DNA of 29,163 bases. Origin: JBFFXF01 sp041569895. Its GTDB lineage: Bacteria > Planctomycetota > UBA8108 > JACQVS01. Positions 14,780-22,468 of the stretch are shown here, one piece after another. How positions within the stretch are numbered: the stretch's first letter is position 1; every line of letters begins with the position of its first letter. A model generated the notes under the pieces. That model was given only the letters and a program-made list of their open reading frames with translations. It was not told the DNA's origin and made no database searches. The position numbers and the translations under genes were made by a program. The DNA lies in assembly GCA_041569895.1 (NCBI GenBank), contig JBFFXF010000075.1:1-29163 (forward strand). The letters are read 5' to 3'.

Positions 14780-14875
14780 CTGCCGTTCCCAGAAGAGCGC
14801 GCACGTCGCCCGGGAGGAGGGCGCGCCCGGTGGACCCACTCCATGCCGGTCCCGCCGAGGCGTTTCCGGCGCGGA

Positions 14876-14905
14876 AGTATACAACGCCTTTTTCTTGGCA
14901 CGCAA
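14876..14905 (-). promoter_or_regulatory. candidate promoter for the membrane/zinc-ribbon genes
   Basis: On the minus strand TTGCGT (14900-14905) and TATACT (14876-14881) are 18 nt apart. The -10 matches consensus at five of six positions and the -35 at three. It lies about 95 nt before the membrane protein start, in the 296-nt divergent gap (14780-15075). That gap otherwise holds the opposing promoter and no gene I can support. Confidence 0.45.
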
Positions 14906-14939
14906 ATCGAGGCGGTATGGTGGGTCTCACTGACGGCGT

Positions 14940-14967
14940 CTGACTTTTCTCGTGCGGCTGTTATACT
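14940..14967 (+). promoter_or_regulatory. candidate promoter for the PaaK-like operon
   Basis: CTGACT (14940-14945) and TATACT (14962-14967) are 16 nt apart. Transcription would begin near 14974, giving about a 100-nt leader before the start at 15076. The same -10 hexamer occurs on the opposing divergent promoter. Confidence 0.5.
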
Positions 14968-15075
14968 CTTGATGAACCGTCACGATGTGCGCTGCTCCCC
15001 GATCCGACCGCTGCCCAGGAGGACGGCACCGACCGAGCCGGGGAATCGGCGGCGCGCGGTCGACTTGGAGGCTGA

Positions 15076-16635
15076 ATGCCGGGAAAAAGTCCACCCTGGG
15101 ACCAGTGGTCGAAAGACCGAATCCGACATGAGCAGAGCCGTCGGCTGCGCCGGTTCCTCCTCGATCAGCTCGTTCCCTTCAGCCCACATTACAGGAACCT
15201 GTTCAAGGCGCACGGCATCGACCCGCGATCGATCCGGAGCGTCGAGGACCTCGAGCGCGTGCCGTTCACGACCAAGGCGGACATCGCGCCGGACGAGGCC
15301 CGCCCCGATCGCCCGCGCGATCTGATCCTGCAGCCCGACGCCGCGACCATCCGCGCGAGCTGGGGGCTGCGAAAGAAGATTCCGCTGCTCGCCAAGAAGC
15401 TCTTCAGGGGCGGCCAGGCCGTCCTCGATGAGCTGGCGATGGAATATCGGCCCGTCTCGGTGTTCTTCACCACCGGACGTTCCGCGCTTCCGACCGCGTT
15501 CACGCTCAGTCGCTACGACCTGGCGCTCCTCGAGGAGGTCGGCCGGCGCATCCTGATCTACACCGGCGTCGATCCGCAGGTCGACCGGCTGATCAACATA
15601 TTCCCGTACGCGCCTCACCTGGCCTTCTGGCAGGTCTACTCCGTCGGCGTCGGGGGCGCGGTGTTCACGCTGAACACCGGGGGCGGCAAGGTGATGGGCA
15701 CCTCCGGGATCATCCAGGCGATCCAGAAGATCCGCCCGGCGTATCTCGCGGGGATCCCGGGCTACATCTACCACCTCCTCCGCGAGGCCCACTCGGCGGC
15801 CGTCGACATGAGCTTCGTCAAGGGGCTGGCGCTCGGCGGCGACCAGGTGACGCCTGCGTACCGCCGTCGAGTGCGCGAGATGCTCGTCAACATGGGCGCC
15901 ACCAAGCCGAAGGTGATCAGCGTCTTCGGCTTCACCGAGGCGCGGAAGTGCTGGGCGGAGTGCCCCGGCGAGGCGCGCGGCGGTTTCCACACGTACCCGG
16001 ACCTCGAGGTGATGGAGATCGTCGACCCCGAGACCGGCAAGCCGGTGCCGGAGGGAGAGACCGGCGAGCTCGTCTACACGTGCCTCGACGGCCGCGCGAG
16101 CTGCGTGCTGCGTTATCGGACCGGCGATCTGGTCATCGGCGGCATGACGTGGGAGCCGTGTCCCGAGTGCGGGCGCACCGTGCCGCGGATCGGATCGCAG
16201 CTCGAGCGCGTCTCGAACCTGAAGAGCTTCCAGCTGTCCAAGGTCAAGGGGACGCTGGTCAATCTGAACGTCTTCAAGCAGATCCTCGAGTCGGATGACC
16301 GGATCGAGGAGTGGCAGCTGGTGATCCGCAAGCGGAACGACGACCCGTACGACGTCGACGAGATGCTTCTCAACGTCGCCGTGTCGAGTGACGTCGCCGG
16401 TGATGGACGCGAGCTGCGTGACGAGATCGAGCGGCGACTCTTCGAGGCCACCGAGGTGAAGCTGAACTCCATCCAGGTGCTGCCGCTCGCCAAGGTGCTC
16501 GAGCTGCTCGGCATGGAGACGCAGCTCAAGGAGAAGCGGATCGTCGATCTGAGAAAACGGGAGCCGGCGGAGACGGACCGCACCACGATCGCCTCCGAGA
16601 AGGGAACCGGCGCGGTGTCGTCCTCCAAGTCCTGA
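15076..16635 (+). CDS. phenylacetate-CoA ligase family (PaaK-like) adenylate-forming enzyme
   Basis: This 519-residue protein belongs to the PaaK/coenzyme F390 synthetase branch of adenylate-forming ligases, which activate carboxylates with ATP. The phosphate loop appears as TTGRSALPT (132-140), a variant of the usual SGTTGKPT. FGFTE (284-288) is the adenine-binding motif, and RYRTGDL (346-352) includes the ribose-contacting Asp351. A CPEC knuckle (362-365) precedes the C-terminal swivelling domain (from about 400). The 519-residue length exceeds PaaK (about 430-440) because of N-terminal helical and C-terminal additions. GGAGG 4 nt upstream supports the start. A patatin gene follows after 28 nt, suggesting the ligase may activate a fatty or aromatic acid released by that lipase, but the substrate is unknown. 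Confidence 0.82.
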   Translation: MPGKSPPWDQWSKDRIRHEQSRRLRRFLLDQLVPFSPHYRNLFKAHGIDPRSIRSVEDLERVPFTTKADIAPDEARPDRPRDLILQPDAATIRASWGLRKKIPLLAKKLFRGGQAVLDELAMEYRPVSVFFTTGRSALPTAFTLSRYDLALLEEVGRRILIYTGVDPQVDRLINIFPYAPHLAFWQVYSVGVGGAVFTLNTGGGKVMGTSGIIQAIQKIRPAYLAGIPGYIYHLLREAHSAAVDMSFVKGLALGGDQVTPAYRRRVREMLVNMGATKPKVISVFGFTEARKCWAECPGEARGGFHTYPDLEVMEIVDPETGKPVPEGETGELVYTCLDGRASCVLRYRTGDLVIGGMTWEPCPECGRTVPRIGSQLERVSNLKSFQLSKVKGTLVNLNVFKQILESDDRIEEWQLVIRKRNDDPYDVDEMLLNVAVSSDVAGDGRELRDEIERRLFEATEVKLNSIQVLPLAKVLELLGMETQLKEKRIVDLRKREPAETDRTTIASEKGTGAVSSSKS

Positions 16636-16663
16636 CTGCTGCAAGAGGAGCCGAGAAACGTCG

Positions 16664-17581
16664 ATGGCGGAACAGTGCAGGCTGAGTCTGGCTCTCGGCG
16701 GTGGCGGGGCCCGCGGGCTCGCGCACCTCGGCGTGCTGCAGGCCCTCGATCGCGAGAACATACCGATCGACTCGATCGTCGGCACGAGCATCGGCTCGAT
16801 CGTCGGCGCCGCCTATGCGCTCCACCCGGACAGCCTCGAGATCACCCGGCGCGCACTTGCGTACCTCCGCGGCGACTCCTTCAAGAACAACCCGTTCAGG
16901 AAGGTGCTGTTTCACTCGGAGGACGTCGAGGTCAACTTCTTCCGCTCGATCTTCAAGAGCATCAAGAAGAGCTACGTCTTCTCGAGTCTGATCCGCAAGC
17001 CCGCGATCTTCACGTCGGAGCGGCTCTTCGAGGTCATCTGCGATCTGCTCCCCGACGCGAACTTCGAGGACACGCAGATCCCCTTCGCCGTGCCGGCGAT
17101 CGACATCCGCAGCGGCAACGAGGTGCTGCTCTCGAACGGGCCGATCCGCAAGGCGGTGCTGGCGAGCTGCTCGCTGCCGGGCTTCTTCCCGCCGGTGCAG
17201 TACGATGACATGCTGCTGATGGATGCCGGTGTCGTCAGTCCCGTGCCGGTGACCGCCGGGCTCGAGTGCTCGCCGCGCGTGCTCGTCGCCGTCGACATCT
17301 CTCCCGAGCTCGAGGTGGTCGACAAGATCGACATCGGTCTCGACGCCATCATGCGGGTCGAGACCATCGCCGGGAAGCGCATCAACGAGGCCGAGCTCGA
17401 GAAGGCCGATGTCGTCATCCAGCCCGCCGTCGGCGGCAAGAAGTGGTCGGATTTCTCCGGTCTCGAGGAGCTGATCGAGGGCGGCATCAACGCCACCAAG
17501 AGCCACCTGCGGCGCATCAACGAGCTCCTCGCCGCGCGTCCGCGCCGACGATTCTGGAAGACCTCGGACGCTTCGGCGTAG
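16664..17581 (+). CDS. patatin-like phospholipase
   Basis: Patatin-fold serine lipases hydrolyse acyl esters of phospholipids with a Ser-Asp dyad. In this 305-residue protein the oxyanion loop is GGGGARG (12-18), the nucleophile is Ser42 in GTSIGS, and the dyad aspartate is Asp187 in MDAGVV. All three are intact. It has no signal peptide, so it is probably cytoplasmic or peripheral on the inner membrane, like the RssA/YlbK type. It is 28 nt after the PaaK-like gene and 99 nt before tmk. A lipase next to an acyl-activating enzyme suggests acyl-chain recycling (inference). The start is the ATG at 16664; its ribosome-binding site is weak, with AGAGGAG 13 nt away. Confidence 0.9.
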   Translation: MAEQCRLSLALGGGGARGLAHLGVLQALDRENIPIDSIVGTSIGSIVGAAYALHPDSLEITRRALAYLRGDSFKNNPFRKVLFHSEDVEVNFFRSIFKSIKKSYVFSSLIRKPAIFTSERLFEVICDLLPDANFEDTQIPFAVPAIDIRSGNEVLLSNGPIRKAVLASCSLPGFFPPVQYDDMLLMDAGVVSPVPVTAGLECSPRVLVAVDISPELEVVDKIDIGLDAIMRVETIAGKRINEAELEKADVVIQPAVGGKKWSDFSGLEELIEGGINATKSHLRRINELLAARPRRRFWKTSDASA

Positions 17582-17680
17582 AATGCGCCCGCACGTTCGA
17601 GAGGCGGACACCAACCCAACCGAGAGCCCTCTCATGCTGTCGGGAAGCGGGCGCCGGCGCGGGAGAGGCGGGACACGCGG

Positions 17681-18334
17681 GTGAAAGGCGAGTTCTACGT
17701 CTTCGAGGGGATCGACGGCTCGGGGAAGAGCACGCAGCTCGGCCTGCTCTCCGCGCACCTGCTCCGGACGCGCGGCGAGGAGCCGCTCGTCGTGTACGAG
17801 CCGGGCGGCACATCGCTGGGGGAGGCGGTGCGCTCGATCCTGCTCGACCCCTCGACCGGCGACATGCACGCGGCGAGCGAGGTCTTCCTCTTCATGGCCG
17901 CTCGCAGCGAGCTCGTGCGCGAGCGCATCCGACCCGCGCTCGACCGCGGTCGCGTGGTGATCTGCGACCGGTTCCTGTGGTCGTCGGTGGTCTACCAGGG
18001 GATCGTCGGCGGGCTCGGCGTCGACGCCGTCCTCCGCATCGGGCGCATCGCCGTCGACGGCGTCATGCCGACGCGCACGTTCGTGCTCGATCTGCCGGTG
18101 GCGACGGCGCTGCGGCGGCGATCGGTCACGTCGGCGGACCGGATCGAGCGGCGCGGGCGGCGCTTCCAGGAGGGCGTCCGTCGTGGATTCCTCGAGCTCG
18201 CCCGCCGGCGTGGTTCGCGGATGGTGGTGGTCGACGCCCGCGGACGGCCCGAGGTGGTCCATGGCCGCGTCGTGGAGAACTTGCCACGGGCGACGTCGCG
18301 CCGCGGCAACACTCGTGTGGAGCGTCGCCGATGA
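17681..18334 (+). CDS. tmk: thymidylate kinase
   Basis: Tmk phosphorylates dTMP to dTDP using ATP. The 217-residue protein has the P-loop GIDGSGKST (10-18), the EPGGT segment (40-44, here preceded by Tyr where Arg is usual), the DR motif CDRFLWSS (Asp96-Arg97) with YQG (105-107), and an arginine-rich LID region, RRSVTSADRIERRGRRF. The start is the GTG at 17681, since the P-loop domain begins immediately. The stop overlaps holB as ATGA, so the two are translationally coupled, a common tmk-holB arrangement. The basic C-terminal tail (RATSRRGNTRVERRR) is longer than usual and may be shaped by the overlap. Confidence 0.94.
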   Translation: MKGEFYVFEGIDGSGKSTQLGLLSAHLLRTRGEEPLVVYEPGGTSLGEAVRSILLDPSTGDMHAASEVFLFMAARSELVRERIRPALDRGRVVICDRFLWSSVVYQGIVGGLGVDAVLRIGRIAVDGVMPTRTFVLDLPVATALRRRSVTSADRIERRGRRFQEGVRRGFLELARRRGSRMVVVDARGRPEVVHGRVVENLPRATSRRGNTRVERRR

Positions 18335-19203
18335 TCGCCGACGCGGAGCGCTTCCTGTCGCGAGTCGAGGGACCCGAGCTCGCGCTGCGGACCTTTCGCG
18401 GCGCGTGGGCGCGACGACGGCTGGCGCACGCGTACCTCTTCGCCGGGCCCGCCGGCTCGGGCCGTCGCGCGTTCGCGTCGGCGCTCGCCCGGGCGCTCCT
18501 CTGCAGGACCGGCGAGCCGTGCGAGACGTGCCCGTCCTGCCGGGCGGTCGAGCATGGCAATCACCCCGACCTCGAGGTGTTCTCGTCGCGATCGCGCCGG
18601 TCCGTGATGGACATCGACGACGTCCGCGCCGTCGCCCGCAGGGACCACCGGCGGCACCACACGTCGCTGCGCGTGTGGATCATCGAGGACTGCGAGCGGC
18701 TGTCGATCCCCTCGTCGAACGCTCTCCTGAAGACGCTGGAGGAGCCGGGCGCGGGGACGATCCTCCTGCTGATCGCGCCGTCGACCGGCTCGCTGCTGCC
18801 GACCATCGTTTCGCGCTGCCAGCGCATCCTGTTTCCGGGCCGCGCCGATGATCCGGGCGACGCCGGCGGGACCGAGGTGGCGGTGGAGCGGCTTCGTGAG
18901 GCTCTCGAGCCGCGCTTCCTCGTCGATCACGATCCGCGCGAGTGGCTGAGCTCGCTGGTCCCGGACGCCGCCAACGCGCGCGAGGCGCTGGCGGCCGTCC
19001 TCGAACGCGCCATCGAGACCGAGCGCCGGGAGTGGAAGGAGTCCGAGCGCGGCGCCTCCCATGCGGGGGCCGGCGGCGAGCAGCTCCGACTGCTCGAGGA
19101 TCTGCTCGTCCTGCGCGCCGATCTCGACGGCAACGTCAACGTCGACCTGGTGCTCGACGCCCTCCTCCGGGCGCTCCGGCTGGGCGCGCGCCGCGCGATT
19201 TGA
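18331..19203 (+). CDS. holB: DNA polymerase III delta' subunit
   Basis: Delta' is a clamp-loader subunit that stacks with DnaX and delta to load the sliding clamp. The 290-residue protein shows the AAA+ layout without a working ATP site: the P-loop position reads GPAGSGRRAF (39-48) and lacks the lysine. A four-cysteine zinc module is present (Cys58, Cys64, Cys67, Cys70). ALLKTLEEP (131-139) and the SRC motif (161-163), the trans-acting arginine finger, are intact. The lost lysine fits a structural, non-hydrolysing role, as in E. coli delta'. The C-terminal collar domain is divergent. The start ATG overlaps the tmk stop. Confidence 0.92.
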   Translation: MIADAERFLSRVEGPELALRTFRGAWARRRLAHAYLFAGPAGSGRRAFASALARALLCRTGEPCETCPSCRAVEHGNHPDLEVFSSRSRRSVMDIDDVRAVARRDHRRHHTSLRVWIIEDCERLSIPSSNALLKTLEEPGAGTILLLIAPSTGSLLPTIVSRCQRILFPGRADDPGDAGGTEVAVERLREALEPRFLVDHDPREWLSSLVPDAANAREALAAVLERAIETERREWKESERGASHAGAGGEQLRLLEDLLVLRADLDGNVNVDLVLDALLRALRLGARRAI

Positions 19204-19406
19204 TACTCTTTATCAGAACCGACGGGGCGCGGTCTCGCGCCCGGAGCGACCCCCCTCCCGACGAGGAATTGCCAGTCAACTTCGGGTCAACTCCGACCGA
19301 AGAAACAACCTGGAAGCAGTCGTGCGCGTTCCTGTGGCCGGTCGCGGTGGCGCTCCGGCCGGTAAACGACGCGCCCGAGTTGACGGTTTTCGAGAGCAGA
19401 GGATCG
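19204..19406 (+). other. 203-nt gap upstream of the Minf_1886-family gene
   Basis: No gene is seen. TGATACTCTTT overlaps the holB stop and resembles the TATACTCTT seen before the PaaK-like operon, but no -35 fits. GTCAACTTC and GTCAACTCC recur 11 nt apart near 19277-19296. The gap could be a leader of about 190 nt. I cannot assign a function. Confidence 0.3.
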
Positions 19407-19844
19407 ATGGCGTCGACACAGATGAGTGCTGCCGAGAAGTTCCGTCTCCTGCTCGACAGGGACACTCGCTACGATCCGGAAGCCTACAACTTCGTCTACG
19501 ACGCTCTCGACTACACCCTCCAGCACGTCGTCAATCCCCGCACCAGATCGAACCAGCACGTCTCGGGGCAGGAGCTCCTCGAGGGGGTGCGTCGCCTGGC
19601 GATCAAGCAGTTCGGCTGCCTGGCGCGCCTCGTGCTCGAGAGCTGGGGGATCCTCGCCACCGACGACATCGGCGAGATCGTCTTCAACCTCATCGACTAC
19701 GATCTGATGGGGAAGCAGGAGAGCGACGACCGCGAGGACTTCCGCGCCATCTACTCGTTCGAGGAGGCGTTCGACGTCAAGCCGGTGCTGAGCTACCGCT
19801 CGGACCGCGACGAGTGGTCGGCATCCTACATCACGGCGACGTGA
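19407..19844 (+). CDS. Minf_1886 family protein
   Basis: The 145-residue soluble protein matches what I know of the Minf_1886 family (named from Methylacidiphilum). It has the DTRYDPEAYNFVYDALDYTL start, the hallmark HVSGQELLEGVRRLAIKQFG, then a WGI segment, DIGEIVFNLIDYDLMGK, and a closing DFRAIYSFEEAF. The function is unknown. The family is spread mainly in planctomycete, verrucomicrobial and acidobacterial genomes, which is part of the taxonomic guess for this window. AGAGGA lies 4 nt before the ATG at 19407; an ATG five codons on is an alternative. The C-terminus (KPVLSYRSDRDEWSASYITAT) is somewhat longer than the usual end. The gene converges with the S41 protease, with 28 nt of GC-rich near-palindromic sequence between the stops. 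Confidence 0.85.
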   Translation: MASTQMSAAEKFRLLLDRDTRYDPEAYNFVYDALDYTLQHVVNPRTRSNQHVSGQELLEGVRRLAIKQFGCLARLVLESWGILATDDIGEIVFNLIDYDLMGKQESDDREDFRAIYSFEEAFDVKPVLSYRSDRDEWSASYITAT

Positions 19845-19872
19845 TCCCCGCCGGCCGCCGGCCGCGCGCGCC

Positions 19873-22158
19873 TCACTCCGACTTCTTTTCCTCGACCATC
19901 CACGCGTAGTTCTCGATCTTCGCGGGATCGACGCCGAGCTTCTCGAGCAGCTCGAGGACCGCCCGCTGGAGCTGCGGGTCGTCCTGGAAATCGCCGCCGA
20001 TCTCCTTGCCGATCGAGTCCTCGTAGCGGCGCCGGAGCTGGAAGCGAACGATCTGCCGCACGTGGTCGCGGCTCGCCCGGCGGCTCTCGGCGCCCTCCGC
20101 GGCGTCTTCCATGAGCGAGCGGTAGAGCTCCTCGAACTCCGGATACTTCCCGAGGTCGCCGCTGTCGCCACCGAGGAGGAGGTCCTCGAGCGCGTCGAAG
20201 TGCTTCTCGACGTAGACCGACACTTTCTTCGACGTGCGGATGCGCTCGAACTCCTCGCGAAGCCACCCCGGGTAGGTGTTGGCGTCGACAACGACGTCCG
20301 GCTCGATGCCGCCCTCCTTGCCGGGGATCACCCGCCCGTCGCCGTCACGGATCGAGTGGATGCACCGCCCCGAGGGGAGGTAATAGTACTGCACGGTGAG
20401 ACGGAGCCGCGCCTCGCCGTCGAGCGCGTCATTCACCGTCGGGGAGAGCTCGAGCAGCTTCTGCACGCTTCCCTTGCCGAAGGAGCGCTTGCCGACGACC
20501 GTCGCCCGGTGGTAGTCCTTGAGCGCGCCGGCGACGATCTCCGAGGCGCTCGCGCTCGAGCCGTTGATCAGGACGACCAGCGGATCGGGCAGCATGTCCG
20601 GCTTCGGGAAGGTGCGCTCTCCGCTGGCGTCGTCCGGGCCGCGCTGCGTGATGATCGGCAGCTCCTCCTCGCCGACGAAGAGGTCGACGATGTCGAGCGC
20701 GGCCGACAGCGAGCCGCCCGGGTTGTTTCGCAGGTCGATCACGAAGCCCTCGGCGCCCTGCTGCTTGAGGTCGAAGATCGCCTCGCGGAACTCGTCGTAG
20801 GAGCGCTCGCCGAACTGCAAGAGCTTCACGAGCCCGACGCCGCCCGGCAGCATGTTGTAGGTGACGGAGGGCACCTCGATCGTGCGGCGCGTCAGCTCGA
20901 CCGTGCGCGGCTCGTCCCAGCCGCGACGGAAGACGGTGAGCTTGACGGTGGAGCCGGGCTTGCCCTTGAGGCGCGCCACGATGTCCTCGAGCTCCATGTC
21001 GTTCGTCGGCTCGCCGTCGACCTCGAGGATCTGATCGCCGGTGAGGATGTCCGCCTCGTAGGCCGGCCCCTTGTACATCGGCTTGAGGATCTCGAGCGGA
21101 GCCTTCGGCGCCGGCTTGCCGACCTGCGCGCCGATGCCGGGATAGGATCCCGAGAAGTCGGTGTGGAATCGTCTGGTCTCCTCGGGGTCCATGAAGCTCG
21201 AGAACGGATCGAGCGACTTCACCATGCCCTTCAGCGCCGCGACGATCAGGTCGCGCCGGCTGAGGCGGCTGCGCTCGACGTGCAGCGTGCGGATGAGCTC
21301 GAGGATCTCGCTGATCTCGGGAAACGACTGGCCGCCGCCGCCGAGACCACGTCCCTCGCGGACGTCGTCGAGCTTGGTCTCGAGCTCCCGGATGCGCTTC
21401 TCCTTCTCCTGCAGGAGCACCCTCGGGTCGGCCTCATCGAAGATGACCTCGCCCGAATCGAGGGCGCGCTCGAATCGCCGCGCCAGGGTCGAGTTGTAGA
21501 GCAGGCTCGCGGCCAGCCGCCCGCGGGGGGTCGGCTCGCGGCGCAGGCGTCGCAGGACGTCGCGCACGTCGCCGTCGAGGTAATCGATCTCGGCGAGCGC
21601 CAGCGCTGCATCGCTCTTGACCGACGGATCGCGCGACTGCAGCAGCTCGAGGAGCTTGTCCTTCGCCACCGGCACCTTGTCGAGATCCCAGAGCGTGCGC
21701 GCGATCGGGATGAGTACCGCGGGCTCGCTGGTGCGCTCGATGAGGTCCTGGAGGAACTCGACCGTCTGATCGATGTCGCCGTACTCGCCGAGGACGTGAA
21801 TCGCCGCCACTCGCACCTCGTTCGAGCGGGCGCGATCGGCGAGCTTCGCCAGCCCGGCGATCGCCTCGTCGCGGGCGTCATCGTCGTCGACGTCGACGAG
21901 CGCCACCGCGCTCGCCAGCCGGGCGCGCTCGCCGCGGGACTCGAGGGCCTCGCGGAGGACCGGCACGGCGACCTCCTGGTCGACGGTCCCGACGCGGTGC
22001 ACGGCGTCCCAGAGCGCCTCGATCGGGCGGTCCTCGAGACCGGCGAGGAGCTCCCGGATGGTCCTGGCGACGCTCTCCGGGGCCTGGAGCTCCTGGGGAA
22101 TGGCCGGGGAGACGGTCGCCGCGAGAAATACCGTCAGCAGGAGAGCGCGAGCGAGCAC
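19873..22158 (-). CDS. C-terminal processing peptidase (S41) with N-terminal HEAT-like repeats
   Basis: CtpA/Prc-type proteases cleave exported proteins from their C-termini in the envelope. The 761-residue protein begins with a signal peptide (MLARALLLTVFLAATVSPAIP). About 200 residues of HEAT-like helical repeats follow (for example AIAGLAKLADRARSNEVRVAAIHVLGEYG in 98-126), then a short coiled coil (EKEKRIRELETKL). The protease N-domain contains YPGIGAQV, and a PDZ domain spans about 355-425. The Ser-Lys dyad is Ser537 in ASASEIVAG and Lys562 in SFGKGSVQ, spaced by 25 as in E. coli Prc (430/455). Usual Ctp proteins lack the HEAT block; it may recruit substrate or adaptor. The start is the GTG at 22158, with GGAGG 9 nt upstream. 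A long helical C-terminal domain follows the catalytic core. Confidence 0.9.
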   Translation of the reverse strand: MLARALLLTVFLAATVSPAIPQELQAPESVARTIRELLAGLEDRPIEALWDAVHRVGTVDQEVAVPVLREALESRGERARLASAVALVDVDDDDARDEAIAGLAKLADRARSNEVRVAAIHVLGEYGDIDQTVEFLQDLIERTSEPAVLIPIARTLWDLDKVPVAKDKLLELLQSRDPSVKSDAALALAEIDYLDGDVRDVLRRLRREPTPRGRLAASLLYNSTLARRFERALDSGEVIFDEADPRVLLQEKEKRIRELETKLDDVREGRGLGGGGQSFPEISEILELIRTLHVERSRLSRRDLIVAALKGMVKSLDPFSSFMDPEETRRFHTDFSGSYPGIGAQVGKPAPKAPLEILKPMYKGPAYEADILTGDQILEVDGEPTNDMELEDIVARLKGKPGSTVKLTVFRRGWDEPRTVELTRRTIEVPSVTYNMLPGGVGLVKLLQFGERSYDEFREAIFDLKQQGAEGFVIDLRNNPGGSLSAALDIVDLFVGEEELPIITQRGPDDASGERTFPKPDMLPDPLVVLINGSSASASEIVAGALKDYHRATVVGKRSFGKGSVQKLLELSPTVNDALDGEARLRLTVQYYYLPSGRCIHSIRDGDGRVIPGKEGGIEPDVVVDANTYPGWLREEFERIRTSKKVSVYVEKHFDALEDLLLGGDSGDLGKYPEFEELYRSLMEDAAEGAESRRASRDHVRQIVRFQLRRRYEDSIGKEIGGDFQDDPQLQRAVLELLEKLGVDPAKIENYAWMVEEKKSE

Positions 22159-22468
22159 CGTTCCATTCCTCCAATTGCGCGTGTCCGCCCGGCGCCGCGA
22201 CCCGGATGAACCGTTTCGTCTGCCCGCCCGTTGCCGGTCGGTCGCCGGACGCCGCCTTCGCGGCGGTCGTCATCCTACCACTGTTTTTTCGGCCACGCCA
22301 TGCCGCCGGCTCCGTCGAAAACCGCGGAGTTTGAACGACATCCGACAGCTTCCGACAAAATATCGGCACCTCGCCCGGGGGCGCGTTATGCTCCTCTTCG
22401 CCTGCCCCGAGGAGCCCCCCTCGCCCCGACCGCGAATAGCACGCCCGCCCCGCGTCCGCAGGTTCCCG
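22159..22468. other. 310-nt divergent gap between the S41 protease and yifB
   Basis: Both promoters must lie here. Minus-strand TAGGAT (near 22275) is a -10 candidate for the protease. Plus-strand TATGCT (near 22387) is one for yifB. Neither has a good -35. CGCCGC-CTTC-GCGGCG near 22250 is a small hairpin. The stretch around 22310-22370 is locally AT-richer (AAAATATCGG). No gene or RNA is recognised. Confidence 0.3.

Noticed and set aside
14780..14905. N-terminal extension of the five-helix membrane protein
   Set aside because: Arginine/proline-rich sequence of shadow type, beginning at the predicted promoter; helix one starts right after the ATG at 14779.
14980..16791. 603-codon minus-strand frame opposite the PaaK-like gene
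   Set aside because: Shadow frame covering the promoter, the ligase gene and the patatin start; no recognisable domain.
18331..19203. Missing Walker A lysine in HolB as a damaging mutation
   Set aside because: Delta' subunits commonly lack a working ATP site; the SRC motif and zinc cysteines are intact.
20062..22209. 715-codon open frame on the plus strand opposite the S41 protease
   Set aside because: It is a composition shadow: arginine/leucine/valine/aspartate-rich, no domain pattern, fully antisense to a gene with intact catalytic motifs.
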